64,000 bases of DNA from Thamnaconus septentrionalis (Eukaryota; Chordata; Actinopteri; Tetraodontiformes; Monacanthidae). Made by a program: the position numbers and the translations under genes. How positions within the stretch are numbered: the first letter of the stretch is position 1; each line of letters starts with the position of its first letter. Under the pieces are notes generated by a model. It had not been told where the DNA came from. It saw nothing but the letters and a program-made list of their open reading frames with translations, and ran no database searches. Positions 24,731 through 39,260 of this stretch are shown here, piece by piece. The stretch covers positions 15,346,001 to 15,410,000 of the forward strand of contig CM020511.1 in NCBI GenBank assembly GCA_009823395.1, given 5' to 3'.

Positions 24731-27700
24731 AATGAACTTTATATTTAAATTAAAAATAATTTGAATAGCTACTTTTACAAAACCTTTCTTGTTAACTTGA
24801 ATAAACCTGATTCACGTGTTACCAATTGAAGTAATTTTTTAAAGTTTGTTCAACAAAACACCTTTTTCAGTGGTTTTGAACACACACACACGCACACACA
24901 CAGAGCCTAGAGCCTTAAGCCTTAAAGGCCCAGGTGTTGAGAGAGAGCTCTGTTTGGGAAGATTGAACTCTCTCCCTTGTTCCTCTCCCCTCTTCTTCAC
25001 CCTCCACTCCTCCTCTGCTCCTCCTCGTCTCTGCTTCCCTCACATCCTCCAGGAGAACCTTTCTCTCGCCTCTTTGACGTAGCTTCCCCTCTTTCCACAT
25101 TTCTGAAATGCCGGTTCATCCCTCTCCGTTGCTCTCTCAGCGGAACACTCTTTCACCTCTCTCCGCCCCTCCCCTTTTGTTTTTTATCTCTCTCTCCGCC
25201 TGTCCTGACACAAACTTTCACACACGGCGCACACAAATTCAAGGGAATGCCAGGAATGCGCACGCTCCTTGCAGCATCATGTTGTTGTTACACATATGAC
25301 TGCGACCCCCAGAACCCGAGGAGTGTGAGTGTTTTTCCAGAGCCTATGGATGGACGGATGGATGGATGCAGGCGGAGAATGATTGATGAACAAGTGGGCC
25401 AGTGTTGACCCAGCCCTTAATGGCTCAACGCTTAATCCAAAAGTAAACAACAACGTGCTAACCTGACGTCCGCTTCCCCAAAAACACAAGGCTACGTCCC
25501 GCAGAGACAGTAAAACCATGTGATCTTGTGTTTACCGCAACACTGCTGATTTTATATCCATCTAAAAATTCCTTACGTTTCAAACCGAAAGCTTCACAAT
25601 TTTGGATGCGGCTCTGATTTTTTTTATTATTTTTTTTTGGCCCCCTGTAGGTCCAATTAGCACAGTCCCAAATCCAGACATGCCTCGGTCCTCCTCCAGC
25701 GTGGGATGGGAGGCAGATTTATCGGCTCCACGGATGGCTAACCTGATAGAATTGGAGATAATGCGCCTGCTCATCCCTGCTTGGCTGAGGAAGCTGAACT
25801 CCTGCAGGAGTCGTCGCTGGTCAACCAGCTGGTGTAAACAAACGTTAATGTGTGCGCTCAACTTTGGCAAGAGACCCAACACCTGCTTACGTACTATGCT
25901 GACGCCATCGGATTGCTCTTGCCGCGCAATGCGAGGCATCAATTGTGAGACAGCAAAAAAATGTATAAACGAACGGCTGTTCCAACCCCTCAGCATATTT
26001 ATGGGGCACAGCATAAAATTCCAGTCAATTAACCATGATCCCAGCGTAATTGATTGTGTTGCTAAGAGTATAGCTAAGACGATTACTTCACTGTCCTCAT
26101 AATATTATTAGAATCTGAATGTGTTGCCCTTATATGAACACAAAAGGATCCTTCATCATTTTTATTACATTGTAATTATAAAAAGGAGTTGAGCTGATTG
26201 TATTTTCTCATTTTGCAGCATGTCATATTACAATGCATTCAAATATGAGGCGTGTCATGCACACATCTGTGTCAAGTTGCAACACACAGCATGCTTCCTT
26301 ATCAAATCGCCATCCTGACTTCTCGGGAGTTGATATCCGAGTGGCTGTTGATATTAAGCACCTCACCTCCCGGCTCCCTTATCAGCCCGCTAAGCTGGCT
26401 GAAAGATGGAGGAGTCCGTCTAACTGGATTTAAACTTGTCTCGGTGTTTATCCCGCTGACTGATTATGTTCATCTGTTGAACTCTGCTCGGAATTCCCTC
26501 GGCCGGTTCTAACGTGGCCACTCCAGCCCTCGAAAGCAAAGGGGGAATTTCACTGTCAAGGAAGTCTTGAAACTGAGGAGAACTAAACAAAGTCTGCGTT
26601 ATTATCTTTTCTGCGTCTCCTTACCCTACTTAAATTATTATATTTACGTTCAGAAATGTCCCACAATCGTTTCATGATACGAAAGAATCAAAATGATCAT
26701 GCATTCACTCAAATCTGCATGAATTTCTCTGAATTTCCACAGCCAAAATTAAGAGTGCAAACTGTTCAATAAAGAGCAGATTTTTTTACATTTAAAAACT
26801 ACAATTTCAATCTATCTATGTCACATTGTTCCATTCCTTCTGGACTTATTCAATTTTTGTGGACACTACTGCTTTTAATATGGCGAGTGAGCTCAAGATC
26901 AAGCATTACATTTGAAGAAGGAAAAGACTAGTTTAAAGCTATCTGTAACCCATTGACATACTTAGATTTGTGATGAAACCACAAACCGGAAAGCAACTGC
27001 TGCAAGTGGCTCTTAAAGGCGCCAATGAGGGAAGGAAATCCAAAAGAAGAAGACAGGAAAGAACTACGAACTTGAAATGTTATCCTTTTTTTTTTTTTAT
27101 TATTAAAAGAATTTAGTACTAGTCACGCTAGTTGTGTTTAACGAAACTCAGGCAAATCAACTCCAGAAAGTGGCCTCCCTGGCCTCTGTATTGTCTGAGA
27201 CCTAAGTGATCATGATTGGAATGCAAGTGTTTATAATTTATTGAGCAAACCCAATAAGAGGTAACCGACAAATGAGGCCTCAAGTCGAGTGAAAAGCACT
27301 AAGCCAAGGATTTCTGTGAAGGTTTTGGCTGAACTTCCAGACCAAAGAGCTGTTTATCTTAAATCTTAGGAAACAAAACCATTTGTGTTTGCTTGAATTA
27401 TCCCTGATTGGAGCCAGATATAACAAATTAGATGCTAGAATAATGTTTCCCGTTGAAGGTGAAATAATATATTCGATAGTGCTGCTGTTTTCTTTCTCTC
27501 TGTCACTGTTTGACTTTCAAACTATCTTGAATAGCTTTTCTGATTTACCTGTCACAGCTAAAAAGTAAGTAACAACGCAAACTGACATTAAAAAAAACAA
27601 ACCTTTACATTAAAATCTCACACATTATCTTAGATTTTAGATCTTGCTCCTTAGCTTAGCTCCTTTTTTATTCATCGTTTAAGTAGCAGTTTATGTTTTT

Positions 27701-29064
27701 GCTTTTATCTTCCTGCAAAAGCAATGCAGCCATGACTCTGGAAAGCTCTTGACTGGGCTTCTTGTCGACTTGGGAGGGGTGTCACTAAAATATCAGTTTT
27801 CAGCACACACTTTCTAAAAAGTAGAGAAACAAAAGAAGAAAAGAATGCCAATTTGTTGTAATGGCTACATTGCAAAAATGGACGCTGTTTGCTTGTACCT
27901 TTAGAAATGTAAAACTTTTTCTTCCCCCTCAATAGACACATATGAGAGAAAACAAAAGTTGCAGGAGAATTAACACAAATCCAAAAATCAGTCAGCTGTG
28001 CTTGAGTTATGAAAGCCAGGAAAAGCCTGTGGATTTTTCCCTCTACAAAGTTAAACAAAGAAGAGTAGATACAAAATTGGATTCTGGCATATTATGGAAG
28101 CTATGTTCTACTGCATATTTGAACGGTTTCTCATTTAACATCAATCATCCGGTCTCACTGCTATCTGCTATTAATTCCATGCAATCGCTTGTGCCATTCG
28201 AAGAGAATGCGCTTTGTCTAAACATCCTGCTAATGATCTACATCACACTCTGACTCTCCTCTTTGAATTTATTTGATTGATTGATCTAGTTTGACATCTT
28301 GCGTTTGCTTTGTTGAATAATAAACAGCATTTTGACATTATATGGAAACTAGCAATTTTGAAAGTAAGATTTCTGTGGGTCTTGGCTGAAGTAGTTCATG
28401 TTTGAATTTTTGTAGCTGGGAGTAATTTAGTAGGAAGTCATCAGAAGCTTTCCGGCTTTTAAATAAATGGTTAAATAAAGGTTAAAAAATTCAACATTAT
28501 TTAATTTCTCTTCATAATCTTTGTGGTGGTACAGCTGTTTTGTCTTGTGTTAACAAAATTCCTCAGCAGAGACCTTAATTTGATCAGACATTATGTTATG
28601 AGCAAGAGAATTCCAAGGACTGTAGACTTTTAGTTCATGAGAAAAGATATGACTATATTAGTATGTGGTTTTTACTGTACCTAAAACAGCAAAAACAGAT
28701 CACAGCTGAATTTTTGACTTGAATATAGAAAATTATCCCACTGTGGTTTTGGTAAAAAGAGAAAAAAAAAGAACCTGACGTAACTTCTTATTTGCAAAGA
28801 ATGCTTGTTTGTTCAGTTGTGGTTTGACAGAACCGAAGCTTCTTGGTTGTTTTGCATTATTGTCATTTTTTCGTGTATCATGTGACAGTCCTTTGATTGT
28901 TCTCATTTAACATCCAATTGTTTAGAGGATTGAGGGGAAAAAAGAGATGCACAGCTGGTGGTCTGAGCTTGTTCTCGACACGTTAGTAACATCAACTGAC
29001 TACAACTAACTTTTCATACCAAGTTCATATTGAAACCTTAAGGGCAAACTATAGATTGAAATTT

Positions 29065-29147
29065 GGGGGGGTCTGCTGGAGCCTATCCCAGCTGTCTTAG
29101 GGCGAAGGCAGGGTGACACCCTGGACAAGTCGCAAGTTCATCGCAGG
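29065..29147 (-). mobile_element. L2-like retroposon tail fragment, minus strand
   Basis: Contains the reverse complement of the same tail core (GGAGCCTATCCCAGCTGTCT, GACACCCTGGACAAGTCGC). It lacks the (GAAT)n end and no target duplication is visible. Confidence 0.75.
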
Positions 29148-32100
29148 GGAATTAATTTATTTTTATATATAAAAACCTCGATCAGCTCCAATGCTTCTTG
29201 TTTCAACCTGACTTGCAAACCTAGAAATGGTTACAGCTTATCTCAGGCAAAGTTGACTGTGGACAAAGTTTGAGGGAACATAAGGAAGTTAAAGGCCTTT
29301 TACCATTCAAGTGTGCTACTTTATCAGTTTTGCAGATATACAATCTTGAAAGTGCCCCAATTGTGGATGGCCATAGCTGAGGAGCTGACAGGGGAAGAGG
29401 GTTTGGGGGCCTTAAAAGTCCCTACATGTGTCAGTGATTGTGGCTTAACGGGGTGATGGCCCGATTGGCTCTGAACAAACATTCAACAATGTTGCTGTGC
29501 TTTGGCTTCCTACTTGACATGACACCGGGATTATTAACATGTCAAGGAGGAGGAACTGATACGACATGGGTGTTTGGAAGCACAGTAACAAACCCAGGAA
29601 GCAAAGTGTAGGGTAACACAAGAGCATTCCATTTCCCTTGCAGATCTCTGCCATTATGCACATGTTAATGTATTTGATCATGGATATGCATGCACATGAA
29701 TCTAAGGAGGGGTTGGCAAGCCTGGCTACCCTGTTCAGTCAACAGAAAGCCAAGGAGTCCACATCAGAAAAGAGACGTGTACTTCTCGTGAATGTGGGTT
29801 TTGCATTCCTGAAGAAGTGGTTAAAATGTAGGTCTGGATGAAGCCTGTCTCTTTGAATTGGGCCATTGGGCAGTAGAAGCTTTAGATATGGTTACACTAT
29901 AGAAAGATGAGGGGTAGTCCAATTAAAATCATCTGCTAGCCTTCATAGCTCTCAATAAGGTAAACCACATGGAAGTGATACGTGTGTGAGCATACATGCC
30001 TTTGTTTTAACTACGTTTCGAGCATCGCCAGTTTTCCAAAGACATACATAGAAATCTAATAAAAACCATAAATTGTTGGAATGGAATGCCACAGTGCTAC
30101 GTGAGGCAAGCAGGCCACAGGAAGCAAATGAAAACCTTCCACTGAAGACCTCTAGTACTGGGATGAAGGCATCTGCTTTACTGATTGATCTGGTTCTTCT
30201 GGAACTGGCTGTACTTGCCAAAGTTTGTAAGTGAGCAAACTGGTTCTTTGGAGAAAAGGCGGTGCTTGAAGTCTACAATAGCATGCCAGGAACTCCACAG
30301 CCAAACCAGCGGTTCAGCTTCACACCTGATAATAGGAAGATAGAGAAAGGTGAAGCTCTGAGGGCGGTACAATGAGAGAGCATCTCTCTCAGTCATGCAA
30401 ATCAAGCATGGCCACATGTTGTCAAACTTGCTCATAATGGAGGCTGTTGTCCTATGTGATATCCTTAAAAAGGAAAAGTTTATGACGAGGGGGCAGTCAA
30501 GTGTTTTGGTACCACACGTGGTCCAACCTGCTGTGTACATTCTGTGGTTTTCTGGTTCGTAAATAGGCGACTGAGTCTTCCGCCAAAAAACACAAGATAT
30601 AATCTTCCAGGATCAACCCTTACAATTACTTTTAGGGTCATTACACAACTTAAAAAGACCAAAGGTGTCAGCGAGGCCACAGATTGAGCATCCCATTGAA
30701 AAACAATTCCGGGCGTCGGTCTCTCAGGAGAACACTCAACAAGGGCAATTTCACTCAAAGGAAATGAGCCAGATAGAAAAGTACATTAGTTCTCACACAG
30801 GCCTCAATCTGCTCAGCAATTACTCACAAGATTGGCTGACAAAAACTCAGCTCAGTATCAGTTTCACCTCAAAGAAGGGCGTTTGGGCTCGATACTAAGA
30901 CACACAAACAATTTGATGGTGTGTCCTGCGAAACGTAGCATTAGCCAGAGCAACATTCAGGGCAGGAGATGAGTGAGGAACCCAGACCTCTTAAATGCTA
31001 TTTAATCACTTGGAGCAGCAATGGTAACCATGCAATGCAGCACTTAAACTCCCCCTTGCTGTTTATCTCATCTCAATAATTAGGAAGAAGGTTGATGGAT
31101 GTATTTTATAGCGATGGAGTTTTCAGACCACTTAAACAGCCCATCGATTTCAACTCGCAAAGAGGTGAAAGAGCAATCTCTATATACAAAGGATTTGGCT
31201 GCACCTTTCAAGAAGCTTTTCCAAGGTTGCTACGAGACAAATGGCAACTTTTTTTGGTGGGGGGACGCCAGGACACAAAGGATGATGAAAGACGAGAGGG
31301 AGGGAAGATGAGGCTGCTGGGAGAATGAGAGGATATGGGGAGTGAGGATGATGAAGGAGGAAAAGTCATTCAAGAAGCTGAGAATTTGGCAAATTTCTAG
31401 CAGGTGGGAAAATACAGAAGATGTGTTTATTTTAAATTCTATTTTGTGCTGTTCTATTTTGAGTTCTGGGGTACAGTCGGGTGAAGGTGGGATGGAGGCA
31501 GGTGCAAAAGGTCAAAAGAGGAAAGTAGAATTCTAATTTTCTGAAAGAAAGCCCCTCCTGAGCCATTTATTTATGGCTTAGCTATTCTTTAACCTCAAAT
31601 ATGGTGTATAAACTGAGTCAAACAGTCTAGAGTCCAGGCACACAGCATTGCCTTTTCATTTAGTTTGTAACAGAGAGCACACTGTGTAATTTAAGGAAAG
31701 CTCACAAAAGTTAAGCGTTTTTTTGTCACGACTAACCACACTGAGAGTATAAAATAAATTTATATTGAGCTTTATTTTTACGGGAAAGGCCAAGAAGACA
31801 CTGTGCAGTGGATATTATAATGTAAGGTGATGAAATCAGTTGAAAGAAAGAGAACACTCCGTCTCTTATTTACACGGAACAATTCAGCTCAGCCAATGTT
31901 GCATTTCAGATTTGGCAAGCTAGCAGTTCCATGTTCTCTTGGCAAAAAATAACAAACAGCATCATCTTTTTTTTCCCACTGTGAAAAAAATTATAATTTA
32001 AGTTTTTAAAATATATCTGATACGTGTCACTCGTAGCATGCGGTAATGCCACTGACACACTGAATTTGTTTGGCACCCTCCCATTATTCCTTGCTTGGCT

Positions 32101-35100
32101 TCTCGCCTCCCCCAGCGACGTCTCATTTGGTCTCATTGGTGCCATTACAAACATACAGAGACTAGTTATCTATCTTATTACAGCCAGGCAGAAGGTGTTG
32201 ATGTGTCGGCGTTCAGTGTTGCTGTAAAATGAGAAGTGTTCCTGCAAGAGGGTGCCAGGCAGGCGGCCAAAGTTCGACAGTTCTTTAAGAGGCAAAGGCT
32301 GGGCCAGCGGTGCCGTTGTCTTTGGTAAAAGTCGGGAAAAGGGGATTTTAAAAGTGATTTGGAAAGAGATTTCTACGCAAAACATTGTGTCCCTTCAGTT
32401 TTAGTATGCATCATTGTGTTATGACCAAATGAAACACAAGTCAGAAAAAACTACATAGAGTAGAATTAACCGTCACATTATCAGAGAGGTCACTGAGTTC
32501 AAACTTAGCTCGCGCTCAACCCGCTGCTGCGACAACCTGTCTTCCTTTTTTGCTCTTTCCTTCACTTTCACCCCCCCGTTCCTTTTCAACTCGTATAAGA
32601 CTGAAAGCGCTAAACATGCAGGACCTGTCTGTGTTCTTTCCACTGAGCATTCTGCAGCCGTCCCCCTGTGCAGAGGGCAGGGAGATCCCGACATAGTTCC
32701 ATAAAAACAAGCTCTTTAGGTCGTTTTCAGACTCGTTTTAATGCGTTTCATTTGTTTTCCACCGTGAAGCTGTAAGTGCTTCTTTTTGCCACAGTTTCAC
32801 ACTTTCTCCACTGGCTAAATATACCAATGGAAAACACATTTGGACAGTGTGTCCAACTTACGGAAATGAAGGACTATTTTGATGCAATCTTGTATTTGAG
32901 AAATGTCGGGTTCTTTCTTTCTTTTTCATCTTTCAAAGTAAACACAGAGGGCAGAAATGAACTGTATCCCAGTCTGGCTGCCTTTCCAGTTCCACCTTGT
33001 TCCCCTCACTTCTCCTGTGTTACTGAGTCAATATAAATATAGGATCAGCGGCCAGTAAGTGATGCTGATCAAATCTGCTTGTGTGTGCTCATTTGAACAT
33101 CCTAATGACACTGTGCTTTTTGAAAAACAACTTCAACCAGGAAGGCATCGGTACTTTCTGAATGAATGTTACAAGAAAGAGGCAGGGTGGAGGAGGGGCA
33201 CGTCAGGGGTAGCAGGACGACAGAAAGCTGGGACGAACACCTGCTTGCAATTTGACTGAGAAGGGGTTTGGGGGGGTTCTGTAATCTGGGTTTGGACGGC
33301 TGGCTGGCCAGTTGGCAAGGGAACACGGCATTGTTTTTCAGATCAATGTGATACTGAGCCTTCATGAACCTCTGCGAAGAATTGGCCCAAGTGTTGACAT
33401 TTTTGACAATTGGCTGTAGGTTGTTTTAGGTAGAGCAGCTCTTCAACCCGCTTAAATGTCTTTCAGAATTCGCATACCATCGGGTAATCCACTTTGTCCC
33501 TATGTGAATTCTTAGCAAAGCTTAGTGTTGTGAAATTATTATTACACAAGCTGCCTTGCCACTGTCAAGTCATGTCATGCTTAAATGTGGTTTTCAATGG
33601 ATGTGTCTGGATTTTGTGGTTTCCCACAACAAAACAGTTTGTCTCACATCAGAACATTAAGTCTAACTGAATCAAGCATAAAAGATAAACAGCCCGTTCT
33701 TTGTTATTCATCATGGCTTTTAATAAAATTAAAGAAAGCATGAATAGATGCTTTGATAAAAGGGGAATGATTGGATTTATGGATTGCAGTTTGACAGGAA
33801 AGATGCAGGATGTTTTTAATCAATGATCAAAACCTTTATTAAAAAAAATAAATTGGAACATTTTATTCACACGATTAATAAGTGACATTTTGTTCGGGTT
33901 AAACAATATTTTTTTCTTTGACCACAATGCCTGTCATAATTGAAAGGCTGTTTGTGTTTCAGACAAGAGCGTCTGTGACAGCCATGTCAAGGAATGTGCA
34001 ATGCAATGTGAAATGCACAACGCTCTCAGAAAAGTAATTGAAAAGCTGTGCAAAAATGCTTTCCGTTATTCCACAGAGCATTTCCAAGATCTTTGATCCT
34101 GCAGTACCAAGATTTGGGATCCATCATCCTTGCACGGAAACATTTGCATGCTCATGCACGAACACTTAGGCACACAGATCTCATCTCCACCTGGAAGCAG
34201 ATCCTCCAAGGTCCACCCGAGCTATGTGCGCAGCTTTCATGGTGACTGCACTTAGTGTACATTTCACTGGAGTTGAACCACGACCTTGAGCGGGGCTGCT
34301 GCCTCTCGCAGATCTGCCGTTTCCCCTCTCTTCAACTGATAAGACACGACTACTGGAACAATGCGTCCAATTGTGCCCTTAAGGCACCACAGGGCGAAAG
34401 GAGTCGTGCAGATATGCACACATGCAAGTTTAGGAACAAAAAACAACTTTCAGGACAACTGTCTTTAATAAAAACTCACGCACACAGGTCGAGACAAAGA
34501 CAGAGGAGTGATTTCCAGAGTCCACAGCAGCTTCACCCAGCAAACGTCTAAAGTCTTTCTGTCAAAACGCTCAAACATGTTTCAGAATAAACATTGTATG
34601 ACTACAAAACTAAGAAACATATTTGTTGAGGTTAATGCGCAATATCTTGAAGTCTTTGCTTTTCTGTTTTAATTGGATTTACAACCACCTTTCTGACAAC
34701 CCGCAGTTCAGCACCTTGGACAGAGAATGTGTAATTACGAAAAATAAAAATCCAATAAACAAAACTGATTGTCATGGCAACGCATTTAATGACATTTAGA
34801 GAAAAAAAAATGCTCAGGAAGATCCTTCCTTTTCTGCCCGGACAGCATGAAAATGTGTGAAACGAGAAATAACTAAAAGCAAAAGCTGACATCAAGTAAA
34901 TATGGTTTTCAGCCATGAGTTTATTTATACTTGAAAAGAAAATCTTGCAGCCTCTATAAGATGCTTTTATTGTTTTGGATTTATCTGACCGCTTGATAGG
35001 ATATGCAAGCAAGTATGTGACAAATTACTGAAGCTGAGAGCAACCACAGTATTTCTTCACAGTGTTATTGCAAGGTCACCATAATCCAGCAAGCCACTAT

Positions 35101-36082
35101 AATCGGATAAGACGTCGGCCAGTTTTATCTCAAATCTCATGCGCTGCCCAAACTGGGGGTTTTGTTACTATCTTGAACCGCCGAGCAGGGGTTCTCCACA
35201 CATCTTGATCTCCGGGCGTTATCGAGACGACCACTTAAACACTTAGGCCCTGGAACACTGGCGCTCATAATTCCTTGTAAATCTGCGCGAGATAAATCGG
35301 CGCGAGCTTCCCGCGCTGTGACGACAGACACCAGTATATGAGGAGAGATGAAAGGATTTCTCTTTCATCGCCGAGAGGAAACAAACAGGCTGGAGAGGCC
35401 CAGTGTACAGTACCTCAAACCCGTCCTCTCTGCCGTCCTCCACGTCTCCCTCCTCTTCTGCATTCTCTCTCCCCATCGGCCATAGGGGAGTCCTCCAGAT
35501 CACCAGTCAAGCGTGCACCAGGTTGATGCAAGATGTTAGCTGTTACTCTGGAGGTGCTTGGGGCCTTCAATTATATTAAGTTACCTAAACATCCAACATT
35601 TCCTGACTTTAGCGGTGGATTGCGTTCCATCTCCATTTTTTTCCACTGTATTCCTGAAAAAAAAAAATAGATGGAAAATCAATTACATATTCAGTCCATT
35701 ACCTGGCGTACCACCGCCAGAAATAACACTCAACGCTGCCTCTGGTGTGATATTGTTTCAGCGCTGCGTGCCGAGACTCATCGCTGCTCTGAACTTTCAC
35801 TCAGGTGAACACGTGTGAAGTTTACAGTTGACTGATGTTTTGGCTGTCTCATGCTCTCCAGCAACACCTGCTTGCCATCAGCAGAATCAGATCTTCACTA
35901 AAGTGCGATAATCACTTCAAATCAATCCAAACAGCACCGTGAAAATTGCTGCAAAACATGTAAATAGACAATTTTATACATTCCCATGTAATCGGAAAAT
36001 CTAAACTGAATATTTTTTTTGAACTAAAATAATGCATTTAAATAAACTTAAAAAAAAAAAAAAAAAAAACACTTATTAGCGC

Positions 36083-36165
36083 TTTAAAGGCCCAGTGTGT
36101 AAAGTTTAGTATCCTCTACTGGCAAGAAAAAGTATTGCAGAATGTCTTTTCTCTCATACTAAACA
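36083..36165 (+). repeat. Dispersed fish repeat fragment (AAAGGCCCAGTGTGTAAAG type)
   Basis: The start, TTTAAAGGCCCAGTGTGTAA, matches from memory a short dispersed repeat common in percomorph genomes. It directly follows a 20-base A run (36050-36069). The far end is not defined. Confidence 0.4.
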
Positions 36166-38109
36166 GTTTCAAACAAACACAGCCACGTCTTCTCATTCCA
36201 CCCCTCACCCTCACATTGCTCCCCATGACCTCGCAGACATTCCCGTGTCTTCTTCAACAACTTCAGTCATGTGACTCATTCTCACCCTGACTGAGCTGCA
36301 AGTTGTCCTGTCATTTGTACAATAGAAAGAGGGGGGGGGGAGATAAAAGCGCAATGCGGCACTCCAGAGAGCCTCTCTTTGCTCTTCAGTGGAGAGCTTT
36401 AACTTCAAACACTTCTCAATTTGGAGAGAGGATGACACACAGGAAAACAAGGCAGCACTCGGGGACGTCTGAACCTGTCAAAATCTGTCCAGTTCACCCA
36501 ACAATAGCTTCAAAAAAGGAAGCTGCATTCCTTCGTCAAAGGGTATCAAAGTTCAGTGGCCAAACAAATAAATATACCTGCAAATGTAGGTTATACATTC
36601 GGGGAGGGGGGCATCTTTTCATTATCAGATTTTGACATTGGTAAAGTTCTGCGTCTTTTTTTGCAGGCCCACAATGTAATACTAAGCATGCCCCAAAACA
36701 AAATCCAAAATGAATGAGTGGAGATTACGTTTGATTTCATTCCTAAATATCTGCCTCATTTGGGAAGGAAATGGCTGCTTTTAATCACAGAGGAAGGAGG
36801 GAAAATTTCAGACCGGATTATTTTCTATCCCTGCAGACAGGAGCATTTAGACTGTCTGCTTTCTGCCAACTTCTTCCAAACTTCTGTCTGAGTCTTACAA
36901 GAATTTTCTACTTATATACATTCTTGAGTTTTCCACCGTCACAATTAATTTTGACACTCCACCCACCCACACTTGAACCTGGAAAATGTCTGCGTTTGCA
37001 CCTGAGGCGCAGGTGAGCATTTCCTCGCCGTTATCTCCCCTTGGTTTGATTGTCAGTTGTCTATGGGCCGAGGATCAGCCCATCAGCCAGCATGGAGTGA
37101 TGTGGCCTGCTTCCTAAATGTGCTGCTGATTCAGGAAGCAGAGGGACATGGTGGTTGGCTGGTGGTGGCGTCACACTTCTGATATTGCCTCTGGGTCTTA
37201 TGTCTGCCAAAAGTACTCTAAATCAACCACAACATTTTTAAACCCAAACTAACGCAACATTTTGAGAAATGGATAAACAAACAAAACGTCTTCCGCAACA
37301 TTAAAATGGGACATGAACTTCTTAACCTTCCTCTGGCACGCAAGATGGAACATTTCCAAATGAGCATGGATTTATCTCACATGTCCCTCCGGTAAAGAGT
37401 TTGTAGAAAACATCAGTAGAGTGTACGTAAGTGGAAAAAAATTCAGACAGAGCATTTAGTAATCATTTGCTACTGTGCTACAGCTCAACTATTGCAGCAG
37501 CTTGGGGAGAAGTTACTTCCTGTTCTTTTTATTCTTTTTCTTCTTGTGGGGCTTTTAAAGGAGAGGCCAGTAGCAGTTGCTTCCTGGCGTTGTCACAATC
37601 AAGAAGGCTGATTGGTTATGAAGACTGAAAATTGGATGGAGCAAAACCTTTGCTCACACAACGAATAATGAAATAAAAGACTACATTTTATTGTATTTCA
37701 ATTGTATTATTTCATCTTGGGTCAAAAATTACTTGGAAAATTCCCACTGAGCTCCAAGCTCTGATCTGAGCTCTGGTCACTTGGTCAGTGAAGAAAGTCC
37801 TTCCTGACACTGGGATGTCCTGAATCGGTAGTTCTCGTGCTCAGCAAGGGGTCCATACTATTGATTCCAGGCATACCTTCTCTTCAGGATGCCTCCTCTT
37901 CACATTGCAGCAGCGGCACTGCACCCCCCCATCTCCCTCTTTGCCGCTAATTTAGTGTTTTGTTTGTTTTGTTTTGTTTTTCTTGCCCGCTGAGAGCTCG
38001 TCTAAACGGCTGACGTTGATGAATGCACGTAAAGAATACGCTGCAGGTAGGATATGGTTACAATCTCAAGCTGGGGAGGGGAGGGGAGGAGGGAGGACGG
38101 GGAGGTTGC

Positions 38110-38125
38110 GGGGGGGGGGGGGGGG
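38110..38125. repeat. G16 homopolymer in a G-rich tract
   Basis: A 16-base G run inside a strongly G-rich purine stretch (about 38070-38205), able in principle to form quadruplexes. Confidence 0.93.
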
Positions 38126-38709
38126 TGATAGAGGGAGGCATAGTTTATAGATGGGCCCGGGGTGGTGGGGGTTTGGGGGTGGGGGGGGTTGGAGGGGTGC
38201 GGTGGGTCAGGATGTTTGTCTTCCAATGAGCCGTGACTCTGAGAGAAAGAGGAGGGGAGAGTTGGACGTGAGAGGAGAACAGGGTGACAAGAGATGAAGG
38301 GAGGGAGATTAGCCGAGTGTCTCAGCATCTTCCACGGTGTGTGTGTGTGTGGAGGGGGGCTAAGGTATCCCCATACATTTATACTGAATGTGAATATATT
38401 ATGCAATAACGCTTCACACTGCTGTCAGAGCTTCTCCCCTCTCCTTCAATTGCACGCCTGTGCGGTGCAACGTTAATGAGCGATAGGCATCTGTGGATGC
38501 ACGCAGGGTACACGCACAGCTGGAGAGAAAGTGCATGCCTTTTGTTAAATTGTGTGTGTGCGTGAGTGAGTGTGTGTCATCGCTCGGCAGGACCGTGCAC
38601 ATTGTTTGTTTTGTTTTAGTAGATGGCTCATGCGAGGTGCGTGTGTGTCTGCGGTGGCGTGCACGATTCTCTCGGGACTTGTGCAGGGCAGTGGAAGTGA
38701 GGCTCGTCT

Positions 38710-38713
<4 letters not shown>

Positions 38714-38755
<42 letters not shown>
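38714..38755. repeat. (AC)21 microsatellite
   Basis: Uninterrupted AC run; a shorter interrupted AC tract lies at about 38864-38894. Confidence 0.97.
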
Positions 38756-38758
<3 letters not shown>

Positions 38759-39002
38759 TGCAAACACACTCATCGACTCATGCTGAGGCATTTATATCTC
38801 CTGAGAGTGCAGATTATATTTGTAACCAGAGGGCGATCTCAGTGCAAACCAATTGCATTAACCTACACACACACAAACAAACACACACACACACTGGCTT
38901 AAAGCTATGACACACTCTTGACGGTTGGTGTACGTCTCTGTAGGCTGTCCAAGTCATCATATTCTTTAAGTGCTGCTGTAGGAGACCAGACTTCATTCTT
39001 GA

Positions 39003-39260
39003 TTATTTGAAGACGTTTCACCTTTCAACCAAATGGCTTCTTTAGTTCGAGAAGTTGTTTCGGGAGTTCCAGGCATTTAACCCTTGTTGGCAACACCTTG
39101 AAGCTGGTCCTGAAAGTTGTCCCACCCAAACAAGAAATGGTCTGTTTTGTTATGCTGGAAGAGTGAAACCCAGGTGACCCACTTGTGAGATGTTCCTCCT
39201 CTTGGCTTTTCGGAGCCGTTGGGCCCCCCAGGTCGTTTTGGCCACTATTACAAGGCAGTT
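39003..39260 (-). repeat. Probable dispersed fish repeat with a GAAACGTCTTCAA motif
   Basis: The minus strand contains GTGAAACGTCTTCAAATAAT, near the GAAACGTCTTCAA motif frequent in repetitive fish DNA. Adjacent complex sequence extends to about 39260. Boundaries and family are not established. Confidence 0.38.

Noticed and set aside
29952..30758. Three overlapping minus-strand frames (89, 120 and 92 codons) considered as pieces of a gene or a decayed transposon.
   Set aside because: None shows a known motif, and they lie in different frames without convincing splice sites. Kept as anonymous sequence.
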